Under the pieces are notes generated by a model that was not told the origin of the DNA, ran no database searches, and worked only from the letters and a program-made list of their open reading frames with translations. DNA of 64,000 nucleotides from Candidatus Kapaibacterium sp. Lineage in GTDB: Bacteria; Bacteroidota; Ignavibacteria; Kapaibacteriales; UBA2268. Below are positions 1 through 9,246 of this stretch, piece after piece. Within the stretch, counting starts at the first letter, position 1. Every line of letters begins with the position of its first letter. The DNA is taken from positions 98,767-162,766 of the forward strand of contig JAOABA010000051.1 of the NCBI GenBank assembly GCA_026418625.1, given 5' to 3'. The position numbers and the translations under genes are program-made.

Positions 1-117
1 ATCTAAAGCTTTATAGCCATCAGGGGCTTTGGAAACTTCAAAGCCCCTGAGTTCCATTCTCTTTGTTATTGTATCAAGAAAATCTAATTCATCATCAACT
101 ATTAACAATTTAATCAT
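1..117 (-). CDS. Response-regulator receiver domain protein (N-terminal 39 residues only)
   Basis: The reading frame begins with ATG at 117 and runs off the left edge. It opens with a hydrophobic strand followed by the acidic DDE triplet (residues 8-10) typical of CheY-like receivers. Of the 39 visible residues, 19 are identical to the start of the receiver domain of the next gene upstream (149-1936), so the two are recent paralogues. It lies 31 bases downstream of that gene on the same strand and is probably the third gene of the operon. What follows the receiver (kinase, transporter or nothing) cannot be seen. Confidence 0.8.
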   Translation of the reverse strand, partial: MIKLLIVDDELDFLDTITKRMELRGFEVSKAPDGYKALD

Positions 118-148
118 TTGTTAAATTAAGAGATATTTTCCTATTAAA

Positions 149-1936
149 TTAAATTGCATATCCTAAAATTTTAAAAATGATGGGCCAATAAAATTCCATC
201 AATATTACCATCAAGGCACACAAAATTAATGTTTTAGGTATGGCAACTTTAATAAAATCCATTTGACTAAAATACCCAGTGCTATAAGATATTATTGATG
301 GTGGACATCCTATAACCAACATAACAAATGACGTAGTTACTGGCAAACTCAAAGCTGTAAATACTCTATTTAATCCAATGTCTATAGCTAAGGGATCCAG
401 TATAGGTAAGCATAAAGCTGTCGCAGCAGAATTACTCATAAAACTAGTAATAATAGAGGCAAAAATTGCAATGCTGTAATAGGTTACAAAGTGACCTTGT
501 CCTTTGATTAAAGGGAAGAATTGTTCGGCTAACCACTTACCAGCACCAGTATCGAGCATTGCTATTCCAAGAGAAACACCTGCACCAAAAACTAACCAAG
601 CTTCCCAAGAAAACTTTTGAATAACAGTTTTAATTGTAACAAATTTAAAACTAAATATTGCTATCAAAGCTATTGCAGCTACAACGCTAACGTGGAGCTT
701 TGTTAAATCTGATAGAGTCCAGAAAATAATCGCCAAAACAAATATAATACTGACACCTTTTTCATTTCTTGTCATAGGAGGCATTTTTTCTGCTTTGATT
801 TCAGCTGGGAATTCTTTTACTCTCGGTGGCATCATTAACCAGCAAACTGCCCAAGTTGCAAGTGATGAAACAATTACCATCGGCATCATCATAATTATCC
901 AATCAAGGAAGCCAATATGAACCCCAATATGCTTCTCAATAAATTCCAAAGCAATAGGATTTCTTCCACCACCAAGGATAGTTCCAAAACCACCTGCTGA
1001 GGCTGTTAGTGGAATCATAATTGTAAAAAACTTGGCAAAATTATTTGTTTTATCAACAGTGATACCCATTTTAAAGAAAACTGGTATAACAGCAAATAAG
1101 AAGATGATTGTTATGGTTGCATCATGAAAAACAGCTGATGTTATTGATGAAGTCAAAGCAACAACTAAACTGAATTTTAATACATTAGTTCCGGCAATTT
1201 TTATTGAATAATAGAGAATTCTTTTAGCTATTCCTACTTCGTTCAAAATCACACCGAACATTATGATCATCATAACAAACATAACAGCTGGATTGGCAAA
1301 AGGTTCCCAAGCTTGAGCAGGTTTCTGTATTCCTAAAAGGACTAAGCCACCTCCAGCTATGAAAGCTGTTGCCCCGATAGGAACTGCTTCGGTAACCCAA
1401 AGCAAAACCACAGTGGTTAAAAGAGCAAGAAATATTTGGGCTCTCTCAGAAATACCACCTAAAGGCAAGAGATAAACAATAACACCAGCGAGGACAGAAA
1501 TAGAAAATAGTAGTAGTGTTTTTTTCCAGGTTGTTTCCTTAGTTACTTCCTCATGCTCAGATATTAATAGTTTCGCTTTAGCTCTTGCATCGTCAATAAT
1601 TTTAATGAGCTTATCAATTTCAGCTGGTTTCTGCAGATAGGTGAAAGCATCAAGCTTTGCCATTTCAACTGCTGATTCAGTTGAACCATGCCCTGTGAGG
1701 ATTATAACTTGAATATTTGGTTTTTGAGATTTTATTCTTTTAAGGACTTCTTCACCGGGAATATCCGGCATTTTCAGGTCCAAAATTACAACATCAATAT
1801 CTTTCTCTTGCTTTATTAATTGTTCAATATCTTTCCCAGAGTCCTTGGAGATGACTTTATAATTTCTCATTTCGAGTCGTTTAGTAATGGACTCAAGAAA
1901 ATCTTTTTCATCATCAATGATTAACAGTTTTGGCAT
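149..1936 (-). CDS. Receiver domain fused to an SLC13/DASS-family anion transporter
   Basis: Residues 1-120 form a complete CheY-like receiver: acidic pair D8/D9, phospho-acceptor D53 in the LDLKMP motif, T81 and K103. After a short charged linker, residues from about 138 to 595 are a polytopic membrane protein with the duplicated layout of the divalent-anion:Na+ symporter (DASS/SLC13) family. The SNSAAT motif in the second half matches the family Ser-Asn-Thr signature, and the first half has GGGRNP at the equivalent place. Family members carry dicarboxylates, sulfate or other anions; the substrate here is unknown. A phosphorylation-controlled transporter is inferred. The start overlaps the stop of the CBS gene by one base (TAATG), implying translational coupling. 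Confidence 0.88.
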   Translation of the reverse strand: MPKLLIIDDEKDFLESITKRLEMRNYKVISKDSGKDIEQLIKQEKDIDVVILDLKMPDIPGEEVLKRIKSQKPNIQVIILTGHGSTESAVEMAKLDAFTYLQKPAEIDKLIKIIDDARAKAKLLISEHEEVTKETTWKKTLLLFSISVLAGVIVYLLPLGGISERAQIFLALLTTVVLLWVTEAVPIGATAFIAGGGLVLLGIQKPAQAWEPFANPAVMFVMMIIMFGVILNEVGIAKRILYYSIKIAGTNVLKFSLVVALTSSITSAVFHDATITIIFLFAVIPVFFKMGITVDKTNNFAKFFTIMIPLTASAGGFGTILGGGRNPIALEFIEKHIGVHIGFLDWIIMMMPMVIVSSLATWAVCWLMMPPRVKEFPAEIKAEKMPPMTRNEKGVSIIFVLAIIFWTLSDLTKLHVSVVAAIALIAIFSFKFVTIKTVIQKFSWEAWLVFGAGVSLGIAMLDTGAGKWLAEQFFPLIKGQGHFVTYYSIAIFASIITSFMSNSAATALCLPILDPLAIDIGLNRVFTALSLPVTTSFVMLVIGCPPSIISYSTGYFSQMDFIKVAIPKTLILCALMVILMEFYWPIIFKILGYAI

Positions 1937-2502
1937 TAGGTCCCTTTCTTATTTTTGTTACATGAGTGAATTATATAATGTTCAATTGAGTCATATATAT
2001 CAGAAAGTCGGATTATTCCAACAATTTCTTCACCCTTAGAGACAAGAATGGATAAGGTCTGCCACATTATAAGTTTATGAATGGCTTGTGCAATTGTTTC
2101 ATTTTCTTCGATTCTTTGTTCAATTGGATTCATTATTTCTTTGCATTTCGTGTTTGAGGCTATGGTGCAAAGATCAAGCGGATCATCCATCCATAAATTA
2201 TAGCTTTCAATCATAGAGTCAATAAACCCTTCACTCAGGCTTAATCTTGAAAGCTTTTCAGTATCGAAAAACTTTTGATATTTTGGTTCAAGAGCTTTTA
2301 AAAAGGAAATATAACCTATTTTACCAACAATTTTTCCTTCGTCGTCCTTTACCAAAACTGCTCGATAGTTTTGCTGGTTTTCTGGAATATTTTCGTTCGC
2401 TTTATTTAGAGCAACTAAGGCATCATACATTGTGCTGTCCTGATGAACGGTTGGGTATTGTGCAACAGGGATCATTAATTCTTTGACAAGCTTTCTATAC
2501 AT
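1936..2502 (-). CDS. CBS-domain pair protein
   Basis: A 188-residue soluble protein with two CBS modules, roughly residues 5-75 and 118-180. The second shows the usual strand-turn pattern ending in IVGIIRLSDIYD. CBS pairs usually bind adenosine nucleotides and gate enzymes or transporters. A GAGG-containing ribosome site precedes the ATG. It is the first gene of a minus-strand operon whose second gene is the receiver-SLC13 transporter, so a regulatory role for that transporter is a reasonable inference. There is no membrane segment. Confidence 0.8.
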   Translation of the reverse strand: MYRKLVKELMIPVAQYPTVHQDSTMYDALVALNKANENIPENQQNYRAVLVKDDEGKIVGKIGYISFLKALEPKYQKFFDTEKLSRLSLSEGFIDSMIESYNLWMDDPLDLCTIASNTKCKEIMNPIEQRIEENETIAQAIHKLIMWQTLSILVSKGEEIVGIIRLSDIYDSIEHYIIHSCNKNKKGT

Positions 2503-2876
2503 TTCTACCTCGTATTTATTTAAAATAGATTATTTTTTCTAATCAGTAAAAATTATTGATAAAAAAATACTTTATTACATATTAGTTGCAATTTATAATT
2601 GCTTTAACTCGATAACAATTCAGTATTTAAGATTGTAATCGGTGTGTTGTATTTGATTTATCACTTTTAAAATTTATCTCTCATCGAAAGAAACGATTTT
2701 TCTCAAATTGAAATTTTTTCTATACATTTAAGTTTTTGTAACTAAACACAATGATATTTTTTTTAGCTTTTTGTTTGAATAACACAATCAAGTTGAGATT
2801 GTTCTCATAATTTTTTTGTGATTGTTGCTCAATGATTTAATTTTGTCTGATTATTAGTAATATATTTTTATTGAAA
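2503..2876. other. AT-rich divergent intergenic region
   Basis: About 370 bases between two divergently transcribed genes. It must hold the promoter of the CBS/transporter operon (leftward) and of the membrane protein (rightward). Many T-runs are present, but I found no clear TTTG/TAnnTTTG pair, hairpin or RNA gene. Confidence 0.5.
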
Positions 2877-4424
2877 ATGCGAAATAAAGCTGTTTACTTT
2901 GGTTCTTTGCTTGTTATTGTTTTGTTGTATATATATGCTTCGAATTATAAGCTAACACCACCAATTTATAAAATCCAAAAATATGATTTTAAAAATGAGC
3001 AAGAGTCATTATTAAAACCAAATTTTGAAGATATAGATAAATTTGAGAATATTTTATATTCCAGAAATTTAAATAGAGATAGCTTAAGTTATCTTATACT
3101 TGACAGCATAGTAAACGCCAGAATTACTGACAGAGACAGGTATTTAGCCGATCTTGATCTAAAAAATTATGTGTTAGAATCAAAGAAAGACAGTTTAATC
3201 ATTGTTAGTAAACCCAAAGAAATTGAATTTGTCAAGGATATTATTAATGCTAAGTATTTTGAAAATTTACCAGAAAAATATAATCCTTTTATAAAAAAGA
3301 ATGATTATAACGATGTTATTTTATTTATGAAAAACGAAGATATTGCCTTAGATCTTGCCTCTTTAAACTGGAATAAAAGCAAAAACTATTATTTTATAAC
3401 AAATGAAAATTATAATAATGGTTTGTTGGTCCGTAAATTAGATGAACTTTATTCCACAGATGAATTATTGGATAAAAATGTTTCTATTTCCTTCTCTGAT
3501 GCCATTCCTGAAGAAATATTATATCCCTACTCAACAAAAAAATATTGGCTTATTCCAATTTTTATAATTGCAGCACTTTTTCCGGTATTTTTGTCAATAA
3601 AAAATAAGCTTTTCTCAAAACAAAAAAAAGAATATTACAACCCTCAAAGAACAGTTGCAATAGTCTGGATGATATTAGCTTTTCTATTTTTATTAGTTGT
3701 TCTATCTGTAATAGTATTGGAGATAGATATCAATGAGGGTGGTGGGGCAATGATTTTTCTTGGGCTTTTTTTGTTCGTTGTAAGTATTATAGTGTTCTTA
3801 ATATATTTAACAAGAGCAATTCAATTCGATAGAATATATAAAGCTTTAGATCCAGCGAATGACGATAGTGAAGATGAATTAATACTCGCTAAATGGACTT
3901 ATGATAAAGCATTTTGGGATGAATTTATTAATGTTGATATGAGAGAGAAATTATCTACAAATAAATCTTTATTTATCATAACAACTATTTTGATTGTTAT
4001 TATATTCGGTTATTTTATGATTGAAGACACAGAAACAGCACCATATATAGGATTAGCTGGTTTAGCTTTTATTATTTTTCTTTTTTTAATTTCAAGATTA
4101 ACTCCTGTTTTGTCAGCAAGAAGACTAAAAAACTCTAATCCGGAATGTATAATAACAAGAACAGGATTAATTCTTGGCAAACAATTTCATAACTGGAGTT
4201 CTATGGGAACACGACTTGAGTCAGTAAGGTTTACGCAGGACGAACAAGCAATGTTAGAAATAATTTATTCTTATCCGGGAAAGGTTACAAGGTCAAATTA
4301 TACAATATTAGTTCCTGTGCCACCTGATCAATTAAAAAAAGCAAAGGAAATAGTAGAAATATTAGAGAATGAAATAAAATTTCTAAACAACTCAAAGAGC
4401 AGCTTTAAATATTTTAGTAAATAG
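2877..4424 (+). CDS. Polytopic membrane protein of unknown function
   Basis: The frame is open from a TTG at 2871, but the ATG two codons later gives a natural N-terminus: positively charged MRNK followed by a hydrophobic helix (about residues 5-22). A large region outside the membrane follows (residues about 25-220), then further membrane helices near 225-245, 260-280, 290-315, 370-390 and 395-415. The C-terminal cytoplasmic part ends in a helical stretch. I recognise no family. It is a single gene ahead of the chaperone/usher pair, with 182 AT-rich bases between them. Confidence 0.7.
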   Translation: MRNKAVYFGSLLVIVLLYIYASNYKLTPPIYKIQKYDFKNEQESLLKPNFEDIDKFENILYSRNLNRDSLSYLILDSIVNARITDRDRYLADLDLKNYVLESKKDSLIIVSKPKEIEFVKDIINAKYFENLPEKYNPFIKKNDYNDVILFMKNEDIALDLASLNWNKSKNYYFITNENYNNGLLVRKLDELYSTDELLDKNVSISFSDAIPEEILYPYSTKKYWLIPIFIIAALFPVFLSIKNKLFSKQKKEYYNPQRTVAIVWMILAFLFLLVVLSVIVLEIDINEGGGAMIFLGLFLFVVSIIVFLIYLTRAIQFDRIYKALDPANDDSEDELILAKWTYDKAFWDEFINVDMREKLSTNKSLFIITTILIVIIFGYFMIEDTETAPYIGLAGLAFIIFLFLISRLTPVLSARRLKNSNPECIITRTGLILGKQFHNWSSMGTRLESVRFTQDEQAMLEIIYSYPGKVTRSNYTILVPVPPDQLKKAKEIVEILENEIKFLNNSKSSFKYFSK

Positions 4425-4558
4425 ACAAAAAAACTAAAATTATTTCTCAAATTAATAAAAATCAACTGAAAAATTTATTTTTTTTGCCGATTAAAATTGT
4501 GTAACAATTAAGTTTGTGCAATAAAGTATTGAAAAAAGCTAATAAACATACTTTTTCT

Positions 4559-4566
4559 TATATTTG
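4559..4566 (+). promoter_or_regulatory. Candidate Bacteroidota -7 element before the chaperone gene
   Basis: TATATTTG matches the TAnnTTTG -7 consensus of Bacteroidota and sits 40 bases before the chaperone start. No good TTTG lies at the standard distance upstream, so this is a half-match only. Confidence 0.35.
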
Positions 4567-4606
4567 TAATTTGTAATTTTTTGATAATAAAGAAAAATAA
4601 ATAGCT

Positions 4607-5437
4607 ATGAAAACTAAATTAGTAATTATAACCTTCTTAACCCTATTTAGCATAAATGAATTGTTCTCTCAAATTGGTGTTTACCCACCAATTCTGTTCA
4701 TCAATCCTTTAAGTAGGGGTGGAATGGTAACTCTAACCAATACTGGTTATTCGGATAAGGAAGTCGAAGTAATATTTCGCTTTGGTTATGTTGGAAATGA
4801 TGAGAATGGCAATCATAAATTAATTTACAATGATACTCTTTTAGAAGAGCAATATTCTCTTGTTCCTTATATAAAAGCATTTCCCAAAAAAATTATCATT
4901 AAACCCCAGAAACAACAAGTCGTTCGATTTTTAGTAAGAAATATTAGTGATAAACCCGATGGAACATACTGGACGAGAATGGGAATAAGATTTAGAGACC
5001 CAGCAAAGCCAGTTACAAAAGCAGAAGACACATCGAAGATTACCGCTGCAATAGAATTGGTAGCTGAAGTTAACACTCTTATAATGTTTCAAAAAGGCGC
5101 AGTTAATGCAGGAGTTGATATACCATTTATTAATACATTAGCAGTTGGGGACACTTTTAATTTATATGTAAATTATGAAAGATTGGGAAATAGTCCATTT
5201 ATGGGAAATGTTACGCTTGGTATTTACGATAGCAAGGGTGATCCAGTTGAAACTTATAGCGAAAAATTAGGTGTTTTCAAAACTTTATTAAGGCGTTACT
5301 CATTTGAAAAGGATTACTTTCCACCGGGCAATTATACTGTTGAATTTACTATAACAAACGAGCGAGATGATGTCCCAGAAAAAAACACACTAAAATTCAA
5401 TGTTTTAACTAAGAAATTTACATTTGAAGTGAAATAA
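4607..5437 (+). CDS. PapD-like periplasmic pilus-assembly chaperone
   Basis: 276 residues with a cleavable signal peptide (MKTK then a hydrophobic stretch ending near residue 21). The mature protein has the layout of fimbrial chaperones: an N-terminal immunoglobulin-like domain (about 25-155) and a second beta domain (about 160-276). The stretch around residues 92-112 (FPKKIIIKPQKQQVVRFLVR) matches the PapD 'FP...I.PG..Q.VR' signature, in which a conserved Arg/Lys pair caps the donor-strand groove. The next gene is an usher-like protein on the same strand, which supports the call. No pilin-like subunit gene is visible alongside. Confidence 0.78.
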   Translation: MKTKLVIITFLTLFSINELFSQIGVYPPILFINPLSRGGMVTLTNTGYSDKEVEVIFRFGYVGNDENGNHKLIYNDTLLEEQYSLVPYIKAFPKKIIIKPQKQQVVRFLVRNISDKPDGTYWTRMGIRFRDPAKPVTKAEDTSKITAAIELVAEVNTLIMFQKGAVNAGVDIPFINTLAVGDTFNLYVNYERLGNSPFMGNVTLGIYDSKGDPVETYSEKLGVFKTLLRRYSFEKDYFPPGNYTVEFTITNERDDVPEKNTLKFNVLTKKFTFEVK

Positions 5438-5477
5438 ATATTGTGTTGGATTTTATTGTTGTTAATGGTGGAAAATT

Positions 5478-8400
5478 ATTAAGACTAAGTCAAATATTGT
5501 TAGAAAACTATTTCATATTTTATTTGTTTTCTTTATTATTATTTTAGCTTCAAAACCCCTTCAATCACAAAATGAAGATGAAATCAAAATTGAAGGAATG
5601 ATAGAAGGCGTTTATTTGTTCAATTATCCTGCTGCCTCCGGTTATATTATAGCTTTATACGATGGTGACTCAGTCTATATTCCACTTTCAAATTTTTTAT
5701 CCCGTTTAAAAATTTATTATGATTACATTCCAGAAAGAAAATTATTTAAAGGCTTTTTAATTCATCCCGATTCTACATTCGAAATAAATTTTTCGACAAA
5801 TACTGCGAAATTCAAATCAAGAACTTATCCTTTAAACAGGAATCATTGGGTTGCTTCTGAATTGGAATATTACGTTCAACCCGCCTTATTATCAGAGATT
5901 TTCCCCTTCAAGTTTATTGTCGATCAAGGGGAGCTTGTAATATTACTCAGATCTAATTATACTTTGCCTTGTCTTGAAGAATATTACAGAAAGAAAAGAT
6001 ATGCTGCAAAAGTACCAACCGAGGAAGAAGAATTTTTTGCACCAATGCGTTATGATAGACAAAGAAAGTGGCTCAATGGCGGTCTTTTTTCTTATTCTTT
6101 GTTCGGTGCAAATAATTATAATAGGCAATTAAACCTTAATGAAAGAAATTATACCTTTACGGGTGCATTAGGATTAGAAGCTCTTGGGGGAGATGTTGAA
6201 CTCAGATCTTTTAATAGCTATTTTGAGTCACAAAATAAACTTAATACTAACTTAAATTTCTTTTGGAGATATTATTTCCTGAATAATCCTTATTTGACTT
6301 TTGTTAAACTTGGTAATCTAAGCACTTACACTAATAGATCAACATCTTTGCCGGTTAATGCCTTCGATGGAATACAGGTTTCTAATGAATTAGTTCAAAT
6401 GCCAAATTTGTTCAAGCATTTTGAAATCGAAGACAAAACTAATCCGAACTGGCAGGTAGAAGTCTATGTTGATAACGTCCTTTTTCAACAGGTAACTACA
6501 GATTCAACTGGAATTTATAAATTTAAAATACCTGTGAAATATGGAGGGACATCGGTAACCTATAAATTTTATGGAACCAGAGGTGAGATAGATGAAAAAA
6601 GTGAATATATTCAGGCTCCAATTTATTTTTTAAGGGAAAATGACTTTAGATATTTATTAAGTGCAGGACGAAGAACAGCAGATAGAATTAATATGCTCGA
6701 TTTCCGTATTGCTTATGGTGTAACAGATTGGATTACCTTGGAAGCGTCCGGAGAAAAATTCGAAGGAACAGCAAAACCAAATTTTTATGGAACTCTTTCC
6801 GCTCGTTTAATGCCAGAGCTGATTACAAGAATGAATTACTTTACAGATAAACTATACGGTTTGGATTTTACTTATGCAGATAGAACTCTTGGTAATTTAT
6901 ATGGAGGATTTACTAATTATTTAGGACGTTCAGTATTTAACCCAAGTGGTGATAAATATGCATTTTCTGCATCAATAGGTTTTCCGGGTTTATTTAGTAA
7001 TACAACTTATTTAAATTTTAATGGACGCAGAATTGTAGGTGAAGATAGAAACTCTACATTTTTAAACGCAAGGTTAATGTTTAGACTAAGGAACTTTTTT
7101 TTCAATGCTAATTATTCATCTAATTTTACAACATACACAGATGAAAGAAGAAATCCTGTCTCGTTCCAAAACATTTTTTTTGCAGCAAATTATAATATAA
7201 TGTCAAGAAGCAGGTCGAGAATTTATAATTCAACGCAAATTAGGTTCAATACATCTTATAATATCAATAATAAAAAATTTGGAAATTTAGTTCTTAGTAT
7301 AAATCAGTTGATGTTTAAATTTTTCAGAATGTCTTTTAGCGTTACCGCAAGTCCAGATTTTAAGAATTTATCTTATGGATTAGGCTTATCTCTCAGCTTG
7401 AAAGAAATAAAAACAGGAACTTCATTCAGGGCTTCTAATAATGGTGATTACTATATCTCTCAATCTGCTGAGGGGATTGTTAATTATGATTCTTATGATA
7501 ATAATTGGTTCTTCACTTCTGAACAAACAGGTGTTGGCTCTGGTGGAACTGGAGTCAGATTCTTTATTGATGAAAATGATAATGATATTTTTGACGAAAA
7601 CGAAATAAATGTTACCAATTATGGGATTCAGATGCCTTTTGGCAATACTGTTCACGATATTGATAATAAAGTATATTATACTTTTGGTCTGCCAATGTAT
7701 TATCGTGTTAATATGAAAGTTCTATCAGAAACATTCGAAAATCCAACTGTTTTCCCGAAATTCAGTGAATTCTCATTTATTGTTGACCCTAATGTTTATA
7801 AACCACTTAATATACCTTGTTATGTCGCTGGAATACTCGAAGGAAATGTTTACAGAATGGTTGGTAACACCAAAAAGACACAAAAAGGTTTAAATTTGCA
7901 TTTATTCAACTCAGATAGCTCATATTTTGTAACAATACCTGTTTTGACTGATGGCTCTTTCTACCAAATGGGTGTTCCTCCCGGGAATTATAAATTGACC
8001 GTTGACCCAAAGCAACTCGAAATTCTCGGTTTGCAACAAAGTCCGGAAACTTTAGAAATTACTGTTAAAAAGACTTTAGATGGTGATTTTATAGATAATT
8101 TGAATATTGAATTAGTCCGTGCTACTTCCAAACCCGTTGATAAAGAAACACCAAAGGAAGAGACAATCGAAACACCGAAAGTTGAAGAGGAGGTTATTAC
8201 ACCAGAAACTCCAAAAGATACCACTATTGTAAAAGAGCCTCCTAAGGTAAAAATTGAACCAAATGAAACCGTTATATTTAACTATGCTTCTTCGACCGCT
8301 ACTGCAATTCCAACAGAAATGTATCCCTATTTAGATGCTCTTGTTGATTATTTTATGAAGAAACCGGGAGTTAGAATCTCCGTTGCCGGTCATACTGAAA

Positions 8401-8597
8401 CTATGCCAACAATTCAACAAGCACGAGACATTTCGGAAAGAAGAGCACAGGAAATTTCAAGATACCTCGAAAGCAAAGGAATACCCTCCAGATCTATTTA
8501 TGCAAGAGGTTTGGGTGCATTATATCCTCTTGAAAGTAACCTAACTCCTGAAGGTCAGGCAAAGAACCGCAGAGTTGAGATTATGGTTATTGAATAG
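5478..8597 (+). CDS. Usher-like outer-membrane protein with C-terminal OmpA domain
   Basis: The first in-frame ATG is at 5598, but a clear signal peptide is encoded upstream of it in the same frame (IKTKSNIVRK, then a hydrophobic run ending in LQSQ). No ATG, GTG or TTG precedes it; an ATT at 5478, six bases after a GGTGG site, is the likeliest start (about 1039 residues). The centre has fimbrial usher features: a beta-rich barrel, and near residues 330-400 a VEVYVDNVLFQ plug-like segment followed by LREND-x-RYLLSAGR, the counterpart of the usher LRPG...Y..SAGR signature. A Pro/Glu/Thr-rich linker (about 890-930) leads to an OmpA/Pal-type peptidoglycan-binding domain at the C-terminus. It probably accepts subunits from the preceding chaperone. 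Confidence 0.75.
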   Translation: MKTKSNIVRKLFHILFVFFIIILASKPLQSQNEDEIKIEGMIEGVYLFNYPAASGYIIALYDGDSVYIPLSNFLSRLKIYYDYIPERKLFKGFLIHPDSTFEINFSTNTAKFKSRTYPLNRNHWVASELEYYVQPALLSEIFPFKFIVDQGELVILLRSNYTLPCLEEYYRKKRYAAKVPTEEEEFFAPMRYDRQRKWLNGGLFSYSLFGANNYNRQLNLNERNYTFTGALGLEALGGDVELRSFNSYFESQNKLNTNLNFFWRYYFLNNPYLTFVKLGNLSTYTNRSTSLPVNAFDGIQVSNELVQMPNLFKHFEIEDKTNPNWQVEVYVDNVLFQQVTTDSTGIYKFKIPVKYGGTSVTYKFYGTRGEIDEKSEYIQAPIYFLRENDFRYLLSAGRRTADRINMLDFRIAYGVTDWITLEASGEKFEGTAKPNFYGTLSARLMPELITRMNYFTDKLYGLDFTYADRTLGNLYGGFTNYLGRSVFNPSGDKYAFSASIGFPGLFSNTTYLNFNGRRIVGEDRNSTFLNARLMFRLRNFFFNANYSSNFTTYTDERRNPVSFQNIFFAANYNIMSRSRSRIYNSTQIRFNTSYNINNKKFGNLVLSINQLMFKFFRMSFSVTASPDFKNLSYGLGLSLSLKEIKTGTSFRASNNGDYYISQSAEGIVNYDSYDNNWFFTSEQTGVGSGGTGVRFFIDENDNDIFDENEINVTNYGIQMPFGNTVHDIDNKVYYTFGLPMYYRVNMKVLSETFENPTVFPKFSEFSFIVDPNVYKPLNIPCYVAGILEGNVYRMVGNTKKTQKGLNLHLFNSDSSYFVTIPVLTDGSFYQMGVPPGNYKLTVDPKQLEILGLQQSPETLEITVKKTLDGDFIDNLNIELVRATSKPVDKETPKEETIETPKVEEEVITPETPKDTTIVKEPPKVKIEPNETVIFNYASSTATAIPTEMYPYLDALVDYFMKKPGVRISVAGHTETMPTIQQARDISERRAQEISRYLESKGIPSRSIYARGLGALYPLESNLTPEGQAKNRRVEIMVIE

Positions 8598-8783
8598 AAT
8601 TAACAGCCATTATAAATTTGAAAATGATAGAGACACAAGTCGAATAACATTCTGAATTGTATTTTAGAAACTATTAACGAAACTCATTAGATAATTCCTA
8701 ACGATGCTCGTAAAATTACTGCCAAAAACAAATGTTTGACATACAGTTCAATTTCTAACTACAATTAGCGTTTTGTTTAGATT

Positions 8784-9026
8784 TTATTCAGAATAAAAAT
8801 ATTTCTTTAATTCACTTTCTGGAATGTATTTAGAAGCTTGTCTAATTATTGCTTTGATAGTTCCTTTGTCTAATTCATTATGATTCGGTATTGTTAGGAT
8901 TTGCTCAATAGAATTAATTTTTCTAAAAATCTTAACATGGCTGCCTTTTTGTGATTTAATATTAAATCCAAAAATTGAAAAAATTCTAAGTAATTCAATG
9001 CCTGATAGAACCTTTAGTTTAGGCAT
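8784..9026 (-). CDS. hicA: HicA-type mRNA interferase toxin
   Basis: About 80 residues. The sequence opens MPKLKVLSGIELLRI, the usual HicA start. It contains the GSH motif with the catalytic histidine of the double-stranded-RNA-binding-like fold, and ends in the typical ILTIPNHNELDKGTIKAIIRQ helix region. The frame is open from a GTG at 9038, but the ATG at 9026 gives the family N-terminus. It overlaps the end of the upstream hicB by 8 bases. HicA cleaves mRNA and is neutralised by HicB. Confidence 0.87.
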   Translation of the reverse strand: MPKLKVLSGIELLRIFSIFGFNIKSQKGSHVKIFRKINSIEQILTIPNHNELDKGTIKAIIRQASKYIPESELKKYFYSE

Positions 9027-9246
9027 ATTCGAATTCACCTAAATCAATGTTCACAGATATTGCAGGATTCGGTAAAATATCATATGCTTCTAAATCCTCG
9101 CCTTCAATATGTAAGTTCAAAGCTTCTCTTATATTTTCAACAGTTTCATCGAGAGTTAATCCTTGTGTTACGATTGGCAGATCTAAACATTCTGCGACAT
9201 AATACCTTTCTCCCCTGAATATTCTGAAATTTATAATTTTTTTCAT
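9019..9246 (-). CDS. hicB: HicB-type antitoxin (short form)
   Basis: 75 residues with the HicB partial-RNase-H-like fold: an N-terminal strand pair, then the conserved YYVAECLDLP segment and the LDETVENIREAL helix. The C-terminal DNA-binding part seen in longer HicB proteins is absent, as in many short forms. It precedes hicA, the reverse of the classical hicA-hicB order, and the genes overlap. Antitoxin role inferred from family and pairing. Confidence 0.85.
   Translation of the reverse strand: MKKIINFRIFRGERYYVAECLDLPIVTQGLTLDETVENIREALNLHIEGEDLEAYDILPNPAISVNIDLGEFEYA

Noticed and set aside
2247..2486. Plus-strand frame within the CBS gene
   Set aside because: It is antisense to a well-supported gene and has no ribosome site or domain signal.
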